DNA of 33,319 nt from Oscillospiraceae bacterium (GTDB lineage: Bacteria > Bacillota > Clostridia > Oscillospirales > CAG-272): positions 1 to 33,319 of the forward strand of contig SVSZ01000014.1 of assembly GCA_015064025.1 (NCBI GenBank), read 5' to 3'. A program made the position numbers and the translations under genes. The notes beneath the pieces are model-generated. The model had not been told where the DNA came from and ran no database searches. It was given only the letters and a program-made list of their open reading frames with translations. Below are positions 14,220 through 23,085 of the stretch, piece after piece (within the stretch, counting starts at the first letter, position 1; each line of letters opens with the position of its first letter).

Positions 14220-16265
14220 TTAATGGATCGCGGTTCCCTCGGGAACGGAATCGTCTACAAAAATAATCTTACAGCCACATGCATTGTTGGTCGCTGCGAG
14301 CAGCATACCCTGAGAATTGACGTTGCAGATACGGTTCGGCTTGAGGTTTGCGATCACGATGATCTTTCTTCCCACAAGCATCTCCGGCGTGTATTCCTCC
14401 TTGATAGAGGACATGATCACACGCTCACCGATGCCGTCAAACAGCGTCAGCTTCAGGCAAGAATGCGACTTGCGCACACCCTCCGCCTTGAGAACCTTGC
14501 ACACACGGAAATCAAGCTTTGCAAAATCGTCGATCGTGACCTGCTCCTTGACGGGCTCCACAGGATCTGCCTCGCGCACGACCTCTTCCTTCTCCTCGGG
14601 ACAGCACGCCTCCTCGGGCGCCTCGGCGGCAAGCTCAGCCTCGGTCTGCGGGTAGGAGAAATCCAAAAGTCCCACGTACTTTTCCGACTCGATGGCGTAA
14701 AGGAAGAGATAAAGACGAGGCCCCTTTTCCTTGTCGATAAGAAGCTTGTACACGTTGCGGAAGAACGCACCCTGGAGTCCCTTGAGCTCCTTGTCGCTCA
14801 TGTCGGTGCCGTAAACAGTCTTCGGAATCGCATAAAGCTCGGTGTTCAATTCATCCAGCGTATATCCGCCCTTCGCAATGTAGGCATGCAGAAGCTCGAT
14901 CGTCTTCCGCTCCTTCTCATCCAGTGCATTGTAGACCTCCCAATGACGGGTACCTCTCAGACGGTTGACCTGGTCGGGCGCACACTGCTCCAGCCAGAAC
15001 TTCGCACGATCCAGGCGATCGGCAAATTGCTCTGCCGTGTAGGGAGTACCTATCTTTTGGAAGACGGTCTCAAGCATGGGAACGTTGAAATTGACGATGG
15101 AGCCAAGCTGTACAAGCAAGGACATGGGTACAGTCTCAAGCTCGCGCCCCTCGATCACACAGTTGCTCATAATGTCCTTGATCGCGTCGGAGGCGTTGCC
15201 CGCGCGCACGTCGGTGAGCATCTTATCAAACTCAAAGTACTGACGCAGGATCCCGTCGTCAAAGCAGAAATCAAACGCCTTGGTGGGTTCCGTCTTGGAA
15301 TAAAGCCAGAGAATGACCTCGGGCTGATAGAGCTTGAGCAGGGTCGCGGGGGTAAGGTTGAGCCCCGAGGAAGAGGACATCTTTCCCGTCATGCCCTTGA
15401 TGCCGATGAACTCATAGCCCTGGAACATGGGGGCTTCATAGTTGAAGATCTTCTTTGAAACGATCTTGGAGTTGCTGTAAGAGCCCGTAGGAGCTGCGTG
15501 ATCCTTTCCGCCCGGCTCAAAATCAACGCCCTCGTATCTCCAACGCATCGGCCAGTCGATCTTCCAGCCAAGCTTGCAATCAAAATCGGTAAGGAAGTTG
15601 AAATGTCCCGCATGACCGCAACGGCAGACGTAATCCGCCTCGGTGCAGTCCTCGGAAAGCTTTGTAATGGTCGTAAAATCGGTATGGCATTCGGGGCAGA
15701 AGATGCTGACGGGATAGTACGCCGCCTTCTCCGCATCGTGCTCTGCGCGCAGCTCCTCCTCGGATTTGCTCGTATCCTTCGTCTTAAAGGAATCAAGGAT
15801 CTCAAAGATCTCCTCACGTTTCTCCAAGGACTCGATGATGTCCTTCGTATATTTTCCCTCGCGGTACATCTCTGCCTGATAGCGGCAATCCAATGTGATC
15901 CCGAATGGCTTCATTGCTTCAAGGAATTCCTCTTCAAAGTGCTTGGCGTAGTTTTCATGGCATCCCCAAGGGTCGGGGATATCCACGTAGGGACAGCCGA
16001 TATACTTATCAAAGTCGCTTCCCACCACAGCCTGTACGTTTGCGGGGATCTTGCGGCAACGGTCATATTCATCCCAAGAGAAGAGCAGCTTAGCCTTCTT
16101 ACCTGCGCGCTCGAGCGCCTTGACAACCATGAGTGAGGTTGCCACGTCGCGGAAGTTTCCGATGTGAACGGAGCCGGAGGGACTGATGCCCGCCGCGCAA
16201 ACGTATTCTTCCTTATTCGGATTGCGCGCGATGATCCTTTGCGCAATTTCATCTGACCAATGCAT
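14220..16265 (-). CDS. lysS: Class I lysyl-tRNA synthetase with C-terminal tRNA-binding domain
   Basis: Charges tRNA-Lys. The N-terminal 530 residues are of the class I (archaeal, LysK) type: GISPSGSVHIGNFRD (about residues 26-40, the HIGH-type motif), SWDEYDRCRKIP, DIPDPWGCHENYAKHF, zinc-type CPEC and CRC (190-216), GGKDHAAPTGS and the KMSSS loop (295-299). Class II LysRS, the usual bacterial form, shares none of these. Residues about 576-681 form an added OB-fold tRNA-binding domain (DFAKLDFRV, then NSQGMLLAA), like that of MetRS and Trbp111, joined by an acidic linker. The ATG at 16263-16265 follows GAGG. It has its own consensus promoter. MetRS is excluded by the N-terminal motifs. Confidence 0.92.
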   Translation of the reverse strand: MHWSDEIAQRIIARNPNKEEYVCAAGISPSGSVHIGNFRDVATSLMVVKALERAGKKAKLLFSWDEYDRCRKIPANVQAVVGSDFDKYIGCPYVDIPDPWGCHENYAKHFEEEFLEAMKPFGITLDCRYQAEMYREGKYTKDIIESLEKREEIFEILDSFKTKDTSKSEEELRAEHDAEKAAYYPVSIFCPECHTDFTTITKLSEDCTEADYVCRCGHAGHFNFLTDFDCKLGWKIDWPMRWRYEGVDFEPGGKDHAAPTGSYSNSKIVSKKIFNYEAPMFQGYEFIGIKGMTGKMSSSSGLNLTPATLLKLYQPEVILWLYSKTEPTKAFDFCFDDGILRQYFEFDKMLTDVRAGNASDAIKDIMSNCVIEGRELETVPMSLLVQLGSIVNFNVPMLETVFQKIGTPYTAEQFADRLDRAKFWLEQCAPDQVNRLRGTRHWEVYNALDEKERKTIELLHAYIAKGGYTLDELNTELYAIPKTVYGTDMSDKELKGLQGAFFRNVYKLLIDKEKGPRLYLFLYAIESEKYVGLLDFSYPQTEAELAAEAPEEACCPEEKEEVVREADPVEPVKEQVTIDDFAKLDFRVCKVLKAEGVRKSHSCLKLTLFDGIGERVIMSSIKEEYTPEMLVGRKIIVIANLKPNRICNVNSQGMLLAATNNACGCKIIFVDDSVPEGTAIH

Positions 16266-16309
16266 TATCTGAAAACCTCGCTTTTATCAAAAAAATTATA
16301 TACTTTATT

Positions 16310-16338
16310 ATTTTATCATACTTTTTTCGGATTGTCAA
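16310..16338 (-). promoter_or_regulatory. lysS promoter
   Basis: Minus strand: TTGACA (16333-16338), 17-base spacer, TAAAAT (16310-16315), about 45 bases before the start codon. No T-box leader fits in this short upstream region. Confidence 0.85.
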
Positions 16339-16355
16339 TAAATTTGCAAAGGAAA

Positions 16356-16390
16356 ACGCGCACACACGAAAAAACTCCGTGTGCACGCGT
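16356..16390 (-). terminator. Terminator after the ADP-ribosylglycohydrolase-like gene
   Basis: ACGCGCACACACG (16356-16368) and CGTGTGCACGCGT (16378-16390) pair with two mismatches. On the minus strand the stem is followed by TTTTCC. It separates this gene from the lysS promoter. Confidence 0.6.
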
Positions 16391-16400
16391 CACAATGAAA

Positions 16401-17909
16401 TCAACCGATCAAAACGATGGGAAGGTAAAGGGACTGAACGTGTCCGATGCCCGTGATCTCGGCAACCACGCGCGTTTCCGAGGAAACGTACTCGCCGATA
16501 TTGAGAAGATATACCTCTTCCTTCACGCCGCCGTCTGCACGGCGATCGGGCTGATAGCCCGATACGAAAATGCTCTCTCTCCCCTCGACCGTATAACCGT
16601 CGGGAAGCCACCAACGAATGCGCAAGCGTCCGGGAATATTCATGGCACCCGCAATATCGTTGTTGAGATTTACGATCACACGGATCTTCTTTTGCGTATT
16701 GGGAGCGATATCCACACCCTCATCCACCGCTACCGTCGCGCGAACGTAGTCGTTGGAGACCGTAAAGGAATTAGGCAGAAATTCCAAAAGACGCGCCTTG
16801 ACCAACGGACACTCGCAATATGCCTTCGCGGCATCCGCGGGAACGACTGTTTCTCCCTCTGTCAGCTCTACTGTCTCATACTCGCCGTTCCAATAAGGAT
16901 ACATATGCTCATGCGCCACAGACAGCTTTGCCAGCACCACCACACGCTCTGTCAGCTCCGTGCAGGTTTTGGGAACACCCCAAAGTGTTCCCTTGTCGAT
17001 GGAAAGCGTGACAATCTCGTCACCGATGTGCTCGCTCCAATCCACAGGGATCCCCTTCGTACCGTACAAAATACCCATAGTAGCGCCAACGGTTGCCGCG
17101 GTGCAATCGGTATCGTCCCCACAGTTGACCGCGTAAAGCATGGACTTTTTAAAATCGCCCTCGCCGTACAGAAGCCCCAGTACCACGTAAGAAACGTTAG
17201 AAGGCGCCTCGAACCAGCCGTCGCCGATATCGGCGTTTGCCTTTTGTATGGTGTTACGTGCTTCCTTGGGAGAGAGTCCCTTGTCGTAGCACTCCATGGT
17301 CAAGCGAACGGAGCTTGCCATACGACAGTCTGAGGGAATTTTGGAGAGCGCGATCTCGATACAGGTGCGCAGATCTCCAATGACAAACGCAGCGGATTGC
17401 AGCGCAGCTACAAAGATCGCCGCATAGGTTCCCTCACCCGTGCCATGATCCACACAAGCATCCTCGATGGCACACTTTGCGGCAATATCGGGGCGTCCCG
17501 GGTTGAGACATGCCCAGATCTCAGTACGGATCCACGCGCCGTTGGAATGCTTCCAGTCGTTGCGGTAATCGCCCGACAAAGGCGGCAAAAGCCCCATTTT
17601 CATGTTCGCTTTTCCAACACCGTACTCATTCCAATGAGGTCCTATGAAGCTCAACCAGAATTCACCGAGTGTCGCCGCGTCCACACGCCCGACACCGCAC
17701 CTCTCAACAGCAGCAAGCCAAACCAATTGCAAATCCAAATCGTCGTTGGGAAGCACCTCGCCCGCCTTGGTGGCAAAGCCGGTTACGTTCATATATTCCT
17801 TGGTTCCCTCGTAGGGGGCGCCAATCGTCCCGCCAATGTTCTTTCCGATCCAGCACGCATAGACCTTGTCTCTGAACTCTTCAAAATTCAACTTTACGTT
17901 TACACCCAT
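16401..17909 (-). CDS. ADP-ribosylglycohydrolase (DraG) family protein with C-terminal beta domain
   Basis: A 502-residue protein. The first 340 residues carry DraG-family features: IGKNIGGTIGAPYEG near the start, acidic metal-binding NDDLDLQLVWL, and NCGDDTDCTAATVGATMG (the paired-aspartate site). Family members remove ADP-ribose or related N- and O-ribosyl groups using two Mg ions. The remaining 160 residues look like a beta-sandwich (VSNDYVRATVAV, KKIRVIVNLNND, RLRIRWWLPDGYTV) that ordinary DraG lacks. With glycosidase neighbours, a nucleoside- or sugar-derived substrate is as likely as modified protein. The ATG at 17907-17909 follows GAGAGG; a longer in-frame start overlaps the promoter. 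Confidence 0.85.
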   Translation of the reverse strand: MGVNVKLNFEEFRDKVYACWIGKNIGGTIGAPYEGTKEYMNVTGFATKAGEVLPNDDLDLQLVWLAAVERCGVGRVDAATLGEFWLSFIGPHWNEYGVGKANMKMGLLPPLSGDYRNDWKHSNGAWIRTEIWACLNPGRPDIAAKCAIEDACVDHGTGEGTYAAIFVAALQSAAFVIGDLRTCIEIALSKIPSDCRMASSVRLTMECYDKGLSPKEARNTIQKANADIGDGWFEAPSNVSYVVLGLLYGEGDFKKSMLYAVNCGDDTDCTAATVGATMGILYGTKGIPVDWSEHIGDEIVTLSIDKGTLWGVPKTCTELTERVVVLAKLSVAHEHMYPYWNGEYETVELTEGETVVPADAAKAYCECPLVKARLLEFLPNSFTVSNDYVRATVAVDEGVDIAPNTQKKIRVIVNLNNDIAGAMNIPGRLRIRWWLPDGYTVEGRESIFVSGYQPDRRADGGVKEEVYLLNIGEYVSSETRVVAEITGIGHVQSLYLPIVLIG

Positions 17910-17957
17910 TTTGCAGATCCTCTCTTCGTTTATCTCGCATTTCTGCGGTACACCTTC

Positions 17958-17986
17958 ATTATAGCAAAAAACGGCACTTTTGAAAA
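17958..17986 (-). promoter_or_regulatory. Promoter of the ADP-ribosylglycohydrolase-like gene
   Basis: Minus strand: -10 TATAAT (17958-17963) with TTTTCA (17981-17986) 17 bases upstream. The -10 is strong and the -35 moderate. Confidence 0.6.
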
Positions 17987-18010
17987 GCACCGATTTTTAC
18001 CATTCTATTC

Positions 18011-18865
18011 TCATTTTTTACTTTTTTTATACTCCGCAAAGGTCATTCCCGCCACACGGGAAAAGACGCGGTAAAAGGAGCTTTTATAGGAAAACCCGAG
18101 ACGGGTCGCGATCTCCTCGTCCGAAAGCGAGGGATCCTCACACAAAAGCATGGCGCGCTCGATGCGGCGGCGATTGAGATATTCCGTCAGAGGCATCTTG
18201 AATTTCTTTTTAAAGGCACGGCTGAAATAGGACGGATTATAAAAGCACTTCCCTGCGAGAGCCGACAGGGTCAGCTCCTCACCGAGGTTGGAATCAATAT
18301 ATTCCGAAAGCTCCCGCCATACGTCCTCGCTGTCCTCTCCCGTGCCTCCGTCAATCAGCTTCCGCAAAATCATAGCGATCAACACGTTCATATAGCTTTT
18401 GAGCACCAAACGCCAGGAGTGCGGCTTTTCACAGTATTCACGAAGCATCGCAAACAGCACCGTCTCAATCTCACGCCGCTCGTCTCCTCTCCAGGAGACC
18501 ATGCCGTCCTCTCCCGACTCCCTCAAGATCTCCTCAAAGGCGGTCAGGTGCAAAAGCGCAAAGGCATTTTCCGATGTGATCACAGCTTCACCGAGCATTT
18601 CCGGTTTGAAGCAGATATTGATGTAGGAAAAATTGTCGTATGAAACGAAGGAATGCGTGCTTTGGTAGTTGATAAACAAAAGATCTCCTCGGTGCACTCG
18701 CCACGTCTCTCCGTTGACCGTCTCATCCGCGCTTCCGTTTGTCACGTAGACGATTTCGATAAAATCGTGCTCGTGAAGGGGCATTGTGCGTGCTTCGTTG
18801 GTAACGGAAAAAATATGCAAGGAGGCATCCTCCGTCATCAACTCCTTGGATTGATAAGTTCTCAT
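18011..18865 (-). CDS. AraC-family transcriptional regulator
   Basis: A 284-residue regulator. The N-terminal cupin is PLHEHDFIEIVYVTNGSADE followed by HRGDLLFIN (about residues 29-66). The C-terminal double helix-turn-helix is ELTLSALAGKCFYNPSYFSR, then DEEIATRLGFSYKSSFYRVF. The start ATG has AGGAGG 6 bases ahead. It begins 24 bases after the stop of the 207-residue gene, so the two probably share a transcript. It lies upstream of the co-directional ADP-ribosylglycohydrolase-like gene, a plausible target. Sugar-type ligand inferred from the domain class only. Confidence 0.9.
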   Translation of the reverse strand: MRTYQSKELMTEDASLHIFSVTNEARTMPLHEHDFIEIVYVTNGSADETVNGETWRVHRGDLLFINYQSTHSFVSYDNFSYINICFKPEMLGEAVITSENAFALLHLTAFEEILRESGEDGMVSWRGDERREIETVLFAMLREYCEKPHSWRLVLKSYMNVLIAMILRKLIDGGTGEDSEDVWRELSEYIDSNLGEELTLSALAGKCFYNPSYFSRAFKKKFKMPLTEYLNRRRIERAMLLCEDPSLSDEEIATRLGFSYKSSFYRVFSRVAGMTFAEYKKSKK

Positions 18866-18889
18866 CGGATACCTCCTTTTCAGTATAGC

Positions 18890-19513
18890 TCAGTCCTTGA
18901 TACAGATCAGCTCCTTGGCATAAGGGAGAGACAGGATCCAATCGCACAGCACGTGCCACTCGGCAAGCTTATGCGTGCGACGCGCGTAATAGATATTGAT
19001 CAGATTTTCATAATTCATCGTCACCGTGCGCATCTGATTGTAGGACGAGGGAAGCATCTGGATCATGTTGTGCCAGGGCTGTCTATCCTCCTTGTTCGCA
19101 AGGAATTTTTGGCGCTCGGATTCAAGATAGACGATCACGGCATCAAGCGCCGCGAGTCCGCCCGCATCCAGACGGTCGCAGGAGAAATCCTCGCGTGAAA
19201 ATTCCTTCGCGTGGATCTTGTGCATGGTAGAGGTAGAGTTTGCAACGGTTCCTACCTTATAGGTGTCAAATTCCTTCCACCAGTAAAGGGGCGCCGTGAT
19301 ATCCACGGAAACAAAGATCTGACGCAAAAATTTACGGTGGTCACTCCCCGCATGCGCAAGCCTCTTGGCAAGATCCAGATCGTTCTCCCCCAAAATATAA
19401 TTCCCCTCTTTGTCATACGCGCTGTCCATGCGCGCCCAGCTGTTCATGGGGTTTCTCGCACCTCTGATCGCATTTTCAAGGTTCATCACAGCTGTCCGTT
19501 CCGTTTTGAGCAT
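18890..19513 (-). CDS. Conserved protein of unknown function, possibly ThyX-like
   Basis: A 207-residue soluble protein. The central block AGSDHRKFLRQIFVSVDITA followed by PLYWWKEFDTYKVGTVANS and TSTMHKIHAKEFS (about residues 55-107) is the most distinctive part, and MLPSSYNQMRTVTMNYENL follows near residues 155-175. I recognise the pattern as a family common in Firmicutes and their phages but without an established role. The layout hints at flavin-dependent thymidylate synthase (ThyX), but the canonical RHR-x7-S motif is not evident, so this is only a guess. The ATG follows GAGGAGG, behind a consensus promoter. It is probably co-transcribed with the AraC gene. Confidence 0.75.
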   Translation of the reverse strand: MLKTERTAVMNLENAIRGARNPMNSWARMDSAYDKEGNYILGENDLDLAKRLAHAGSDHRKFLRQIFVSVDITAPLYWWKEFDTYKVGTVANSTSTMHKIHAKEFSREDFSCDRLDAGGLAALDAVIVYLESERQKFLANKEDRQPWHNMIQMLPSSYNQMRTVTMNYENLINIYYARRTHKLAEWHVLCDWILSLPYAKELICIKD

Positions 19514-19546
19514 GCCGTCGCCCTCCTCTGTCTGTATTCCAATACA

Positions 19547-19575
19547 AGTATATCACAGAGCGGCGGTATTGTCAA
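19547..19575 (-). promoter_or_regulatory. Promoter of the 207-residue protein gene
   Basis: Minus strand: TTGACA (19570-19575), 17-base spacer, TATACT (19547-19552), about 33 bases before the ATG. Confidence 0.85.
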
Positions 19576-19732
19576 GAAAGGCTTGGAAAGTTTATTCTTT
19601 TAAAATATTGTTCGATAAAATCCATCTTTTTTGCAATTTGTGTCAGCTTCTTGTCAATACATACAAAACAAAGCGCTTCATTTTTCAAAAAAATGTGCGT
19701 TCTCCTTCTTTTCCCCGAGGCACTTTTTGTGG

Positions 19733-19738
19733 TATAAT
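19733..19738 (+). promoter_or_regulatory. typA promoter (extended -10)
   Basis: TGGTATAAT gives an extended -10 with TATAAT at 19733-19738. No good -35 is present. The start codon is 54 bases downstream. Confidence 0.6.
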
Positions 19739-19792
19739 ATAGAATTGGATAGTTATGAAACGAGAAATCTAAAAAACAGGAGAAAAAATGCT

Positions 19793-21637
19793 GTGATCAG
19801 AGAAGATTTGAGAAATGTAGCGATCATCGCGCACGTTGACCACGGAAAAACCACGCTTGTTGACGGGCTCTTAAAGCAGGGCGGCATCTACCGCGACAAT
19901 CAGGAGACCGTTACCCGCGTCATGGACTCGGGGGATCTTGAAAAGGAAAGAGGCATCACCATCCTTGCCAAAAACACCGCAGTTCACTATAAGGATATCA
20001 AGATCAACATCATCGACACCCCCGGGCATGCAGACTTCGGCGGCGAGGTGGAAAGAATTCTGAAAATGGTCAACGGTGTCATTTTGCTTGTGGACGCCGC
20101 AGAGGGACCGATGCCGCAGACGCGCTTTGTCCTTCAAAAGGCGTTGGAACTCAACCACCGCGTTATCGTTTGCATCAATAAAATAGACAAGCCCGACGCT
20201 CGCCTTGGAGAGGTCGAGGACGAGATCTTGGAGCTCCTCATGGATCTGGGAGCAAACGACGAGCAGCTTGACAGCCCCATGCTCTACTGCTCGGGACGCT
20301 CGGGCACCGCAACGGAGGATCCTTCTAAGGAGGGTGTTGACCTGACACCGCTCTTTGAGAAGATCGTCAATTACATGCCCGCTCCCGGTGGAGACGACAC
20401 AGGAGACCTTCAGCTTCTCGTCTCCTCCATCGACTATAACGATTACGTCGGTCGTATCGGTATCGGTCGTATCGAGCGCGGCTCCATCCGCGTGGGTCAG
20501 GAGGTTGCCGTCTGTAATTTCCATAACCCCGGCGCCGTCAAGAGAACAAAAGTCGTTTCTCTTTATCAGATCGACGGATTGGTACGTACCCCCGTTGAAG
20601 CTGCAACCGTAGGCGACATCGTCTGCTTCTCGGGCGCTGGAGATATCACCATCGGTGACACACTGACCACCGTTGCAAGCCCCGAGCCGTTGGAGTTCGT
20701 CAAGGTCTCCGAGCCGACAATGGAAATGACCTTCATGGTCAACAACAGCCCCTTGGCGGGTAAGGAGGGCAAATTCGTCACCTCCCGTCAGCTTCGCGAC
20801 AGACTTTACCGCGAGCTTCTCAAGGACGTATCCCTGCGCGTCAGCGACGGTGACACCACCGATGAATTCCGTGTTGCGGGCAGAGGCGAGATGCATCTCT
20901 CCATCCTGCTGGAAACCATGCGCCGTGAGGGCTTTGAGCTTGCCTGCTCCAATCCCCGCGTGCTTTACAAAGAGATCGACGGCGTTAAGTGCGAGCCGAT
21001 GGAACGCGTCACCCTTGACGTCCCCATGGATTACGTTGGTGTCGTTGTGGAAAAGCTCGGACAGAGAAAGGGCGACCTTCTCTCCATGAACCCCGTCGGA
21101 AGCCGCACCCGTGTGGAATATTCCATTCCCGCGCGTTGCCTCTTCGGCTACCGTTCGGAATTTCTCACCGCAACACACGGTGAGGGTGTCATCAATACCA
21201 TCTTCGACGGCTATGCCCCCTACCGTGGGGAGATCGCCATGAAGTTTACGGGATCCTTGATCGCATCCGAGGCGGGTGAAACGACAAGATACGGTCTTTA
21301 CAACACCCAAGAGCGCGGTCAGCTCTTCGTCGGCCCCCAGACACAGGTATACGAGGGTATGATCGTGGGTGAGAACCCGAAGAACGACGACATTGCCGTC
21401 AACCCCTGTAAGAAAAAGCAGCTCACCGCCATCCGAAGTGCGGGTGCTGATGAAAAGCTTCTCCTCACGCCTCCCAAGATCTTTACCCTTGAGGAAGCCA
21501 TCGAGTATATCACCGATGACGATCTGATCGAGGTCACGCCGAAGTCCATCCGTCTGCGCAAGAAGACACTGAACACAGAGCTTCGCATGAAGGAAATGAT
21601 GCGTCGCCGCCGCGAGATGGAAGCACAGAAGAAGTAA
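19793..21637 (+). CDS. typA: Ribosome-associated GTPase TypA/BipA
   Basis: A 614-residue translational GTPase of the EF-G/LepA group that binds the ribosome and aids 50S assembly and stress growth. G1 is AHVDHGKT (about residues 13-20), followed by [15 protein letters not shown] (G3) and NKIDKPDA (G4). Domain II, two alpha/beta domains and the TypA-specific C-terminal domain ([16 protein letters not shown]) follow, at normal length. The start is GTG at 19793, with AGGAG 10 bases ahead; a nearby ATG is out of frame and meets a stop at once. The long upstream open frame is non-coding. Monocistronic between its own promoter and terminator. Confidence 0.97.
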   Translation: MIREDLRNVAIIAHVDHGKTTLVDGLLKQGGIYRDNQETVTRVMDSGDLEKERGITILAKNTAVHYKDIKINIIDTPGHADFGGEVERILKMVNGVILLVDAAEGPMPQTRFVLQKALELNHRVIVCINKIDKPDARLGEVEDEILELLMDLGANDEQLDSPMLYCSGRSGTATEDPSKEGVDLTPLFEKIVNYMPAPGGDDTGDLQLLVSSIDYNDYVGRIGIGRIERGSIRVGQEVAVCNFHNPGAVKRTKVVSLYQIDGLVRTPVEAATVGDIVCFSGAGDITIGDTLTTVASPEPLEFVKVSEPTMEMTFMVNNSPLAGKEGKFVTSRQLRDRLYRELLKDVSLRVSDGDTTDEFRVAGRGEMHLSILLETMRREGFELACSNPRVLYKEIDGVKCEPMERVTLDVPMDYVGVVVEKLGQRKGDLLSMNPVGSRTRVEYSIPARCLFGYRSEFLTATHGEGVINTIFDGYAPYRGEIAMKFTGSLIASEAGETTRYGLYNTQERGQLFVGPQTQVYEGMIVGENPKNDDIAVNPCKKKQLTAIRSAGADEKLLLTPPKIFTLEEAIEYITDDDLIEVTPKSIRLRKKTLNTELRMKEMMRRRREMEAQKK

Positions 21638-21649
21638 ATATCAAATATG

Positions 21650-21694
21650 AAGCCCAACGGCAGCCGTTGATAAAACCGTCTCGCCGTTGGACTT
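21650..21694 (+). terminator. typA terminator
   Basis: AAGCCCAACGGC (21650-21661) pairs with GCCGTTGGACTT (21683-21694) with one mismatch, followed by CTTTTTG. Confidence 0.8.
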
Positions 21695-21764
21695 CTTTTT
21701 GTCATTTTTAACCCGATCGTGCAAATTTTATACCTTATACTCTAAATACAAGCCTTCCTTTTTG

Positions 21765-21773
21765 TGCTATAAT
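21765..21773 (+). promoter_or_regulatory. Extended -10 promoter of the third Gfo/Idh/MocA gene
   Basis: TGCTATAAT (TATAAT at 21768-21773), with a weak -35 region. It is 80 bases from the start codon. A small GCCCC/GGGGC stem lies in the leader near 21794-21813; its function is unknown. Confidence 0.55.
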
Positions 21774-21853
21774 GAATCCGTAAATAATCAAAGCCCCCAT
21801 GTTTTCGGGGCAAAAAAATAATTCCGGCTGTCAAACAGCAGAAAGGGATCATT

Positions 21854-22936
21854 ATGGAAAAATTAAGACTCGGACTTGTCGGTTGCGGCAAGATGATGGC
21901 GGCACACGTCAAGGGCATCAAGTACGTGGACAACGTGGATATCGTTGCCGTATGCGACATTCTCCCCGACAACGCAAAGGAAACCGCAGAGGAGCTTGGC
22001 AGAGACGTCGGTCTTACCCCAAAGGTATTTACCAATTACCGCGATATGGTAAACGAGATCGACGCGATCATGATCGCACTGCCTCACGACCTTCACTATG
22101 AGTGCGGTATGTTCTTTGCGCAAAACAACAAGCACATTCTTATGGAAAAGCCTCTTTGCAACACCGAGGAAGAGTGCATCAATCTGATCGAAGAATGCGA
22201 AAAGAGAAATTTGAAGCTGATGTGCGCATACCCCTGGCGCTATAATCCCGCAATGCTCAAGTTCAAGGAGATCATCGACTCCGGCGAGTACGGTCAGATC
22301 ATTCAGTTCTCCGCCTGGACCGAGCAGCTCACAGGTGCTAACTGGACCTTTGACGATCCCCTCAACCGCCATTGGGGCATGACCAACCGTCTGGGCGGCG
22401 GTCAGCTCTTCAGCCACGGCTGCCACTACATCGACCTGTTCCTGTGGTTCCTCGGTGAGCCCGTTACCGGTGCACACGTCGGCACCAACAACGGCACACC
22501 CTGGATGCTTCGCGAGGGAACAAGCGCCGTTGTCATGAAGTTTGAAAACGGCACCGTTGGCTACCATGGAGCAACTTGGGGTGCCAGAGGCACGCGTCTG
22601 GCATACGACTTCCAGGTTCAGACCGAGAAGGGCATGCTGGAGTTTGAGAACAATTCGGGCGAGATCCGCCTCTACAACGGAAGCGGTGAGCACATTCCTC
22701 ACGGTGGAAACGAGAGTCAGAAGTATACCGTCCTTTGGACGAGAGACTTCGACAACGGAAAGCACACACAGCATGAGATCAAGCACTTCGCGGAGTGTGT
22801 TCTCGGGGACAAGACTCCCTTCACCGACGGTAGAAGTGCGCTTCAGGGCTTGCGCGTGATCTGGGAGCTTTACGATGCGGAGAAGAACGGACGCATGGCA
22901 AATCTTCGCGGTCTTGGACTGAAGGCAATTCAGTAA
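21854..22936 (+). CDS. Gfo/Idh/MocA family oxidoreductase
   Basis: A 360-residue NAD(P)-dependent oxidoreductase. The Rossmann start is LRLGLVGCGKMMAAHVKGI, and the EKP motif is in HILMEKPLCNTEEEC (about residues 97-111). The substrate domain holds CAYPWRYNPAML and GGGQLFSHGCHYIDLFLW, where the lysine (EKP) and the histidines are the usual catalytic and substrate contacts. Substrate unknown; the full GGGxLxDxGxHxxD-type motif suggests a sugar dehydrogenase or a glycoside-acting member. The ATG follows AAAGGGA by 6 bases. Single gene, with its own promoter and terminator. Confidence 0.92.
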   Translation: MEKLRLGLVGCGKMMAAHVKGIKYVDNVDIVAVCDILPDNAKETAEELGRDVGLTPKVFTNYRDMVNEIDAIMIALPHDLHYECGMFFAQNNKHILMEKPLCNTEEECINLIEECEKRNLKLMCAYPWRYNPAMLKFKEIIDSGEYGQIIQFSAWTEQLTGANWTFDDPLNRHWGMTNRLGGGQLFSHGCHYIDLFLWFLGEPVTGAHVGTNNGTPWMLREGTSAVVMKFENGTVGYHGATWGARGTRLAYDFQVQTEKGMLEFENNSGEIRLYNGSGEHIPHGGNESQKYTVLWTRDFDNGKHTQHEIKHFAECVLGDKTPFTDGRSALQGLRVIWELYDAEKNGRMANLRGLGLKAIQ

Positions 22937-22945
22937 TCAGACCTA

Positions 22946-22994
22946 AAAAAGCACCTCTTACCGAACACGTATGTCTCGGCAAGAGGTGCTTTTT
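22946..22994 (+). terminator. Terminator after the third Gfo/Idh/MocA gene
   Basis: A 19-base stem with one mismatch (22946-22964 with 22976-22994), core GCACCTCTT/AAGAGGTGC, ending in TTTTT. Confidence 0.9.
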
Positions 22995-23020
22995 GCACAA
23001 AAACTTGTAGGATCTTATCA

Positions 23021-23049
23021 TTGACAATTCCCCATCGCCGTGTTATAAT
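23021..23049 (+). promoter_or_regulatory. Promoter of the NagA-like/ceramidase-like operon
   Basis: TTGACA (23021-23026), 17-base spacer, TATAAT (23044-23049): a perfect consensus promoter 36 bases before the start codon. Confidence 0.88.
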
Positions 23050-23085
23050 GGTCTCATCAATCTATATACCAAAAGGAACTTTACT

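Noticed and set aside
14220-16265. Methionyl-tRNA synthetase call suggested by the C-terminal tRNA-binding domain
   Set aside because: The N-terminal motifs (VHIGNFRD, SWDEYDRCRKIP, DIPDPWGCHE, GGKDH) are those of class I LysRS, not MetRS.
19871-21310. 479-codon minus-strand open frame inside typA
   Set aside because: It is the antisense shadow of a fully conserved GTPase, with no family features.
21794-21813. GCCCC/GGGGC stem in the leader of the third Gfo/Idh/MocA gene as a riboswitch
   Set aside because: Only five pairs with an A tail; nothing conserved enough to call a regulatory RNA.
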